10,724 bases of DNA, taken from JBEKCP01 sp050014815. Its GTDB lineage: Bacteria > Planctomycetota > Planctomycetia > Pirellulales > Thermoguttaceae. Position 1 is the first letter of the stretch. The number at the start of each line of letters is the position of its first letter. The stretch covers positions 1 to 10,724 of the forward strand of contig JBEKCP010000163.1 in assembly GCA_050014815.1 (NCBI GenBank), read 5' to 3'. This document shows, one piece after another, positions 5,988-10,724 of the stretch. Position numbers and translations under genes: made by a program. The notes beneath the pieces are model-generated. The model was not told the DNA's origin and made no database searches. It saw only the letters and a list, made by a program, of their open reading frames with translations.

Positions 5988-8318
5988 CTATCGCATTTGC
6001 TCCAAAGCCGCGACGGCTTTGGTGGAGGCGTCGGTGAAGACGCGATGTTTCCACTTGGTCTGGGCCTCGCGGATCAAGGGGAGCAAGGAAGCGGCCGGCT
6101 TGCCAATCGCGGTTAGGCCGTGGCAGGCCCGGGCGCCGCTCAGGGCGTCGTTCCCTTTGAGAACGGCGGCGAAGATGCGCATCGCCTCGTCGTCGCCCAA
6201 CGCCCGAACCAGGGCCACCGCGCGCATGGCCATTTGCTGATCGGACGCGCCGAGCATTTCCAGCAAAGCCGCCTCGAGCCGTTTCGGGCGCATGGACGGC
6301 AATTGTCCGATGCTCAACAGCGCCTCGATCGCCTTCCGGGCGACGATGGCGTTCGAGGAATCGACGAAGGGGGCAACCTGCGCGGCCAGTTCCGCGGCGT
6401 CGGCGCCGCGCGCCTTGGTGGCGTTCAGGGCTGCAAGCACCATGTCCGGTTCGCGGTCGCCGAGTCCGGCCGCCAGAGTCTGGTTCACGCGCGGATCCTT
6501 GACATCTTTCAAGAGGCCCAACGTGCGAAGCGCGCCCTGCCGGACGGCGACGCTGGGGTCCTTGACGTTGGCGGCCACGATATCCAGCGCCTCGGCCCCG
6601 AACGTGCTGAGCGCCGGCGCGGCCGCCGCGAGCACTTCGGCGTCGGCATCGCGGGAAAGGCTCGCCAAAGCGGCGAGAACCTTGGGCTTGCGGTCGGCCA
6701 GACGATCCGCGACCAGGCGCGGCGCGAGCGCAAGCGTGGCTTGGCACCGGACCGACGGGTCGGCGTCGGCCGCCAGCGCCAACAGCCCGTCGATCGCCGC
6801 GCCGTCCGATGCCTTGGCGTCCTTGAGCACGGCTTCGACCTTGAACATGGCCGGCGACTTTCGCAGGTCGTAGCACCAGATCTGGCCGGTGGCCGTTCGC
6901 ATGAACTGGAAACCATCCACGAACGGGTCGCGGATGGGGAGGATGTAGCCGGACACCCCTTGATTGCCGCGAGGAGCATAGGGTTTTCCTGTCGGGACCA
7001 GTTCCAGCGTGAAAGGCGTGTAGGTGCATGCCATCGCCATACTTTCATGGCTGTTGTCGCCAACGACTACGAACTTGTCGCCCCAGAGATGGAACGTACC
7101 AAAACCAGCAGGTGAGGTCAGTGTATTAAGTAGTTTCCCGTCGGCGGCATTGACGGCCACGAAAACACTCTTGCCCCCAACACCGAAGTTTACCGCCCCA
7201 AAGTAAGCGACGCCGTCCCGGTAACCAATCTTCCCACACGGCCCGCCATCACCGCCCATCCCATGCTTGTGCTCGTCGGGAAGTTCCCAGAGCAGTTTCG
7301 CGCCATCGAGTCGCAGGGTGTAGCAGGCGGGTTTGCCCAGGCCAACGGCCCCCCCCTCCTTCTTGGGAGTTTCCGAAGAGATCGGATTCCAGACGAAAGC
7401 CTTGCCGTCTGCCGCGACCGCCTGTGTAAAGTGGATAATTCTGGGCTTGGTGGCCTGCACCCAGAGGACTTTGCCGTTGTTCGGTTGAATCAACCGCATC
7501 TCGCCTTCGCCGTTGATACAGAACAGGGTCTGTTGGCCTTCGACCTTCACCGGGGAGGGAACGTTGGATCCAGACAGGGCGTTGGCGCAGTCCCACAACC
7601 GTTTGCCGGATGCGACATCGAACCCGATGAGCGTGCCGCCGGACGGAACGAGCAGCACCTGATCGCACACCACCAAAGAAGTGATGATGTTCTGGGGTCC
7701 ACCACTACTCTCCCACAGTGGCTTCCCGGTCGCCAGTTCGACGCAGTAGATCCGCCCGGTTGTGCCGATGTGGAAGACTCTGCCATCGGCGGCTGCCGGA
7801 GTCGGTCCATAGCTGGGGTGCTTGCCGGCGCCGTGATTCAGGCCTTTGCCGGCGAAGACCTGCTTCCACCGGGTCTTCCCGGTCGCGGCATCGACGGCGA
7901 GAATGACATCGTCGGCCGCGATCAGGCCGCGCTGGCGCAATTCGGGGGGGTTGTCCGCGTATTCCTTGGCGATTGCCTCCCCGCTGGGGATGAAGTATCC
8001 GGCGATGACCAGACCGCCGGCGACGATCAGGCTGCCCTGACCGCTGGGATACAGGCCCGGCGCGCGCGGGGTGTGCGGACGATCCCCGGTGGTCGTCTTG
8101 CCCCATCCGATGCTCTTGTCCTCGCTCTTCCAGACCAGCCGGGCCTTGCTGAAATCATCCAGCAGCGGCACCTTGGTCTTGTCGGCGAAGGTCCCCGACG
8201 GGCCGATGTACATGGGCCAGTCGTGGGTGATCCTCGGCAGATCGGCCGCTGCGGCGTGCAACGCCAGACTTAGTGCCATCACCGACCCGAAACATGCTCG
8301 AACGATTCTCGTTTTCAT
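5988..8318 (-). CDS. Secreted PQQ-like beta-propeller protein with C-terminal HEAT repeats
   Basis: This is a 776-residue protein. The start at 8318 is preferred over an in-frame upstream ATG at 8399, because AAGGAG lies six bases before it and MKTRIVRACFGSVMALSLAL begins a clear signal peptide, probably cut after AAAA near residue 25. Residues about 34-485 form a PQQ-like (quinoprotein-type) propeller with repeated blade ends: AVDAATGKTRW (141-151), CVELATGKPLW (192-202), GFDVASGKRLW (232-242) and a weaker LIQPNNGKVLW (276-286). Residues about 500-776 are alanine- and leucine-rich helical repeats of HEAT type, with the DPSVR (520) and DPSVAVRQGAL (587-597) signatures. I do not see PQQ-dehydrogenase catalytic features, and such propellers often serve as binding scaffolds. 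It sits 59 bases after the DUF4091 gene and 74 before the heme gene, so it is probably co-transcribed. The HEAT-coding part is more GC-rich than parts of the propeller. The exact role is unknown; a periplasmic binding or assembly role is an inference. Confidence 0.88.
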   Translation of the reverse strand: MKTRIVRACFGSVMALSLALHAAAADLPRITHDWPMYIGPSGTFADKTKVPLLDDFSKARLVWKSEDKSIGWGKTTTGDRPHTPRAPGLYPSGQGSLIVAGGLVIAGYFIPSGEAIAKEYADNPPELRQRGLIAADDVILAVDAATGKTRWKQVFAGKGLNHGAGKHPSYGPTPAAADGRVFHIGTTGRIYCVELATGKPLWESSGGPQNIITSLVVCDQVLLVPSGGTLIGFDVASGKRLWDCANALSGSNVPSPVKVEGQQTLFCINGEGEMRLIQPNNGKVLWVQATKPRIIHFTQAVAADGKAFVWNPISSETPKKEGGAVGLGKPACYTLRLDGAKLLWELPDEHKHGMGGDGGPCGKIGYRDGVAYFGAVNFGVGGKSVFVAVNAADGKLLNTLTSPAGFGTFHLWGDKFVVVGDNSHESMAMACTYTPFTLELVPTGKPYAPRGNQGVSGYILPIRDPFVDGFQFMRTATGQIWCYDLRKSPAMFKVEAVLKDAKASDGAAIDGLLALAADADPSVRCQATLALAPRLVADRLADRKPKVLAALASLSRDADAEVLAAAAPALSTFGAEALDIVAANVKDPSVAVRQGALRTLGLLKDVKDPRVNQTLAAGLGDREPDMVLAALNATKARGADAAELAAQVAPFVDSSNAIVARKAIEALLSIGQLPSMRPKRLEAALLEMLGASDQQMAMRAVALVRALGDDEAMRIFAAVLKGNDALSGARACHGLTAIGKPAASLLPLIREAQTKWKHRVFTDASTKAVAALEQMR

Positions 8319-8324
8319 GCTTGT

Positions 8325-8330
8325 CTCCTT
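8325..8330 (-). promoter_or_regulatory. Ribosome binding site that decides the propeller-HEAT start
   Basis: The minus strand reads AAGGAG, six bases before the ATG at 8318-8316. The same hexamer precedes the esterase and GH127 starts. It supports 8318 over 8399 as the start; 8399 would also overlap the end of the upstream gene and put charged residues ahead of the signal peptide. Confidence 0.85.
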
Positions 8331-8377
8331 GTGTAGTGCCGCCGCGTCAGAGCGTCGACACCGTTTGGTTATGCCGT

Positions 8378-10724
8378 TCACTTCGGCGGTTCTTCCCATT
8401 TCGCCTCGGTCTTGATGCCGGTCAACTCCTCGGCGGCGCGGTAAATCTGCGCAAGGTGCGACCCGGGAGCATCCAGATTCAGTTCCGTTTGCGATAAGAC
8501 CAAACTGCCGCCGCCGAGTCTGCCTTTCCCTCGCAGAATGTCGTTCAACAGCCCCTGGTACGGCTTCTTCTGCTCCTCCGACAACTTCTCCATCGCCTCG
8601 ATGATGGTCAACCTCGCTTCGAAATTCTGCACGCCTTCCCGCACCATCTGCAGGCGCACGGTCGGCAGAGCCCCTGTGGCGCCACGCGCCATCAATTGGA
8701 GCGGATAAGCGCCCCAGATGAGGCCTGAATACTTGACATCACCAGGCCAGAAATCCAAACCCAGTCGCGCAAATCGTCCCGAAATCAAGGGCAATGATAG
8801 AAACACCAAAGGAGAGGATAGATCGGATGTCCACGAACGCTCCAGCGGCATGTCCAGAAATTCCATTTGCGACACCCCCGTATAACCACTCCATGGATAT
8901 TCCTTGACACCCACTTCGAGGTTGCCAATGGCCATCTGTTTGCCCGGCGCACTACCGGCGATGACCGGCCCCTTATAAAAGAACCCTTTGGCACTGCCGG
9001 GCGCCGGATCGCCCGAAAAGTGCGAATAGATGTCCCAACGCGCATACGGCGCCCATTTGCGGAATATCTCCCCGGTCTTGATCCCGGGACGCACGTCGCT
9101 TCCCGTCCCCACCATGATCACTCGCTCCGACCATCCACGTTTCAACACGATCTTGTGTACACCGTCCAACATCGGTTTCCAGATCGCTTCCGCCCCTTCC
9201 TCCAGAAACGACGGCACCGCAACTGGTGTGTTGTTTCCCGTCGCCGGGTCCCATTGCGTCACCTGCAAGGGTTGCTTCTTCTGCACTTCGCTGCTCGGGG
9301 TGGCGGCGCCCTCGTAACCTCTCGCCACTTCCGTCACTCCATTGCCCCAGACGTACAGGATGATCGCCTTGGGAGGTGCGCAGTATTTCAGGTACAAATC
9401 CAGATACTTCTCGAACGCCGTAAAGTCGGGTTGCAGTCCCTTTTCCGTCTTGATCCACCGAATCAGACCGGTCTGGTGTCCCATGTGGTCCCCAACCATC
9501 ACCGGCACGTACATGATGTCATTGCCCAGTTGTCCGGCCGCCTCCAGCGACTTCGCCATCATCGCCATGTGCGCTTCCGTCCACGGTTGCGCGTTGGCGA
9601 TCTTCGCCGCCACCTCCGGCGAGTGCATCACTCCGATCGTGGTGCGAAAATCCTTCGAATCCACCAGCACATACCCGGTCACAAACACCTGCACCGGCAC
9701 CTGAAACTGTTTCCCGTTCGCCTCCAAGGAAAGCGTAGAGACATACCATCCTGGCGTCTGATCTTTGGGCGCCTTCACTTCCAACCAGACCGGAAGCGTT
9801 GTCATGCCTTCGGGCGCCTTCTCCAGCAACGTGTCGCACCAATGGAAATTCGCATCCTGCACCGCAAACCGCACCCGCGTCGTCGTAGCCGACAACGCCG
9901 CGCCGCCCGGCCCCGTGAAATCCTTCACCTTCGCCGCGACTCCGGCCACTGCGTTGCCGATGCCGTTGCGCGGCACCAGAACCCGCATCGGCACCAATGG
10001 ATCAAACGGATTGCCGGCGGCAATGCCGGCGACTGCCGCGGCACGCCCTCCTACGCTCCATGCAACGGGAAGACGGGCACCCGGGACGGGTCTTTCGGCA
10101 ATCTGTTCCAATTCCTGCGCGCTCCAAACGCGGGTGCCTTTCAGCGCGTCGGCATATCCGATGACGCCTGCTCCACTGCCACTGGACACCGTCACCGTCC
10201 GGATCCCGACCTGCCCCCACATACCGGCCCGGAAATTCACCGGACCGCTCACCGCCGGGCGATGCAGTTCGATCGCCAAGAGGTTTGCGCCTTTCACCAA
10301 TACTTTGGACGGTACGTCCAGCGACACCTTGCGTATCCTTGCCTGATACCGACTGGCCCACTTCGGATCCATGAGCGCGCCCCTGTCTCCGCCGGTCATC
10401 GGCAACGGCGTTTGGCCGTCCTCCGTCGTGTACGCTTCGATCGGATAGTCGGTCGCCAGGGAATAAGGATCGATGGCGCCGTCCGGCATGTCCTTCCGGC
10501 CCAATTCAACGCCATTCACATACACGACCGCTCCGCCCAGATATTCCAGGGACACTTTCAAGTCCGTTGCCTTCGCCGGGTCTGACACGCCGAATCGGGT
10601 GCGCAAACAGACGATCGCAGGGTACTGTCCACCCCCTCCATTGTCGTTGACGACGCATCCGAACCTGCCCATTCGATAGAACAACTCTTCCCCGTATCGG
10701 CACCACGAACTGTCGTCGCAATCG
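8378..10724 (-). CDS. Secreted-type DUF4091/GH123-like multidomain protein, 5' end cut by window edge
   Basis: The reading frame is open to the window edge (first whole codon begins at 10723), so the true start and any signal peptide lie outside. About 781 residues are visible, ending in EEPPK and TGA. The N-terminal part (about 10625-10250) looks like a galactose-binding-type beta-sandwich, with the segment AVVYVNGVELGR. Beta-rich linker domains follow. From about 9700 a barrel-like region begins with TTIGVMHSPE and NDIMYVPVM. The C-terminal signature WGAYPLQL...VREGVQNFEAR (about 8705-8615) matches the conserved end of DUF4091-type proteins, which are related to GH123. GH123 enzymes use an adjacent Asp-Glu pair; no Asp-Glu dipeptide occurs anywhere in the visible protein, so canonical hexosaminidase activity is not supported. 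It is the first visible gene of the co-directional cluster, 59 bases before the propeller-HEAT gene. The fold family is fairly secure; the substrate is unknown. Confidence 0.8.
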   Translation of the reverse strand, partial: DCDDSSWCRYGEELFYRMGRFGCVVNDNGGGGQYPAIVCLRTRFGVSDPAKATDLKVSLEYLGGAVVYVNGVELGRKDMPDGAIDPYSLATDYPIEAYTTEDGQTPLPMTGGDRGALMDPKWASRYQARIRKVSLDVPSKVLVKGANLLAIELHRPAVSGPVNFRAGMWGQVGIRTVTVSSGSGAGVIGYADALKGTRVWSAQELEQIAERPVPGARLPVAWSVGGRAAAVAGIAAGNPFDPLVPMRVLVPRNGIGNAVAGVAAKVKDFTGPGGAALSATTTRVRFAVQDANFHWCDTLLEKAPEGMTTLPVWLEVKAPKDQTPGWYVSTLSLEANGKQFQVPVQVFVTGYVLVDSKDFRTTIGVMHSPEVAAKIANAQPWTEAHMAMMAKSLEAAGQLGNDIMYVPVMVGDHMGHQTGLIRWIKTEKGLQPDFTAFEKYLDLYLKYCAPPKAIILYVWGNGVTEVARGYEGAATPSSEVQKKQPLQVTQWDPATGNNTPVAVPSFLEEGAEAIWKPMLDGVHKIVLKRGWSERVIMVGTGSDVRPGIKTGEIFRKWAPYARWDIYSHFSGDPAPGSAKGFFYKGPVIAGSAPGKQMAIGNLEVGVKEYPWSGYTGVSQMEFLDMPLERSWTSDLSSPLVFLSLPLISGRFARLGLDFWPGDVKYSGLIWGAYPLQLMARGATGALPTVRLQMVREGVQNFEARLTIIEAMEKLSEEQKKPYQGLLNDILRGKGRLGGGSLVLSQTELNLDAPGSHLAQIYRAAEELTGIKTEAKWEEPPK

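Noticed and set aside
8319..8399. An N-terminal extension of the propeller-HEAT protein from an ATG at 8399
   Set aside because: It would overlap the previous gene and precede the signal peptide with charged residues, while AAGGAG sits correctly before 8318.
8867..10585. A 572-codon plus-strand frame antisense to the DUF4091-like gene
   Set aside because: Low-complexity Arg/His-rich translation with no recognisable family; a codon-bias shadow.

Overview
The window reads as a fragment of a PVC-group bacterial chromosome (Planctomycetota, Verrucomicrobiota, Lentisphaerota or a related phylum). The DNA is GC-rich. All real genes lie on the minus strand and encode large exported proteins. The mix is typical of PVC carbohydrate-degradation loci: a DUF4091/GH123-like protein, a PQQ-like propeller fused to HEAT repeats, a diheme protein related to the hydrazine synthase alpha subunit, an SGNH esterase and a GH127/DUF1680 enzyme. 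The phylum-level assignment is an inference from gene content only.

Layout in transcription order, right to left. At 10724-8378 is a 5'-truncated secreted multidomain protein with a DUF4091-type C-terminus that runs off the window. At 8318-5988 is a secreted PQQ-like propeller with C-terminal HEAT repeats. At 5913-3562 is an HZS-alpha-like protein with a TolB/PD40-type propeller and two CxxCH heme sites. A possible 63-residue ORF at 3541-3350 overlaps the next start by four bases. At 3353-2430 is a secreted SGNH hydrolase with a duplicated segment just after the signal peptide. At 2403-2250 is a decayed remnant of a second, diverged HZS-alpha-like gene. At 2108-147 is a secreted GH127 enzyme with its cysteine/glutamate zinc site intact. 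The last 146 bases hold no gene, only a perfect 11-bp tandem repeat and one weak hairpin.

Gaps between the first three genes are 59 and 74 bases, and the next two junctions are 20 bases and a 4-base overlap. This fits one transcript from the DUF4091 protein to the esterase. The GH127 gene comes after a 321-base gap that carries the remnant, so it may be co-transcribed or have its own promoter. All complete main proteins start with a signal peptide, so the products probably work outside the cytoplasm. A plausible joint role is breakdown of an acylated, arabinofuranose-containing glycan by GH127 and the esterase. The two propeller proteins would have binding or redox roles. That combined role is a hypothesis; no transporter, regulator or sulfatase is visible here.

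The most notable findings are the remnant paralog of the heme protein between two intact genes, the small overlapping ORF, and the duplication in the esterase. I see no clear new defence or mobile system.
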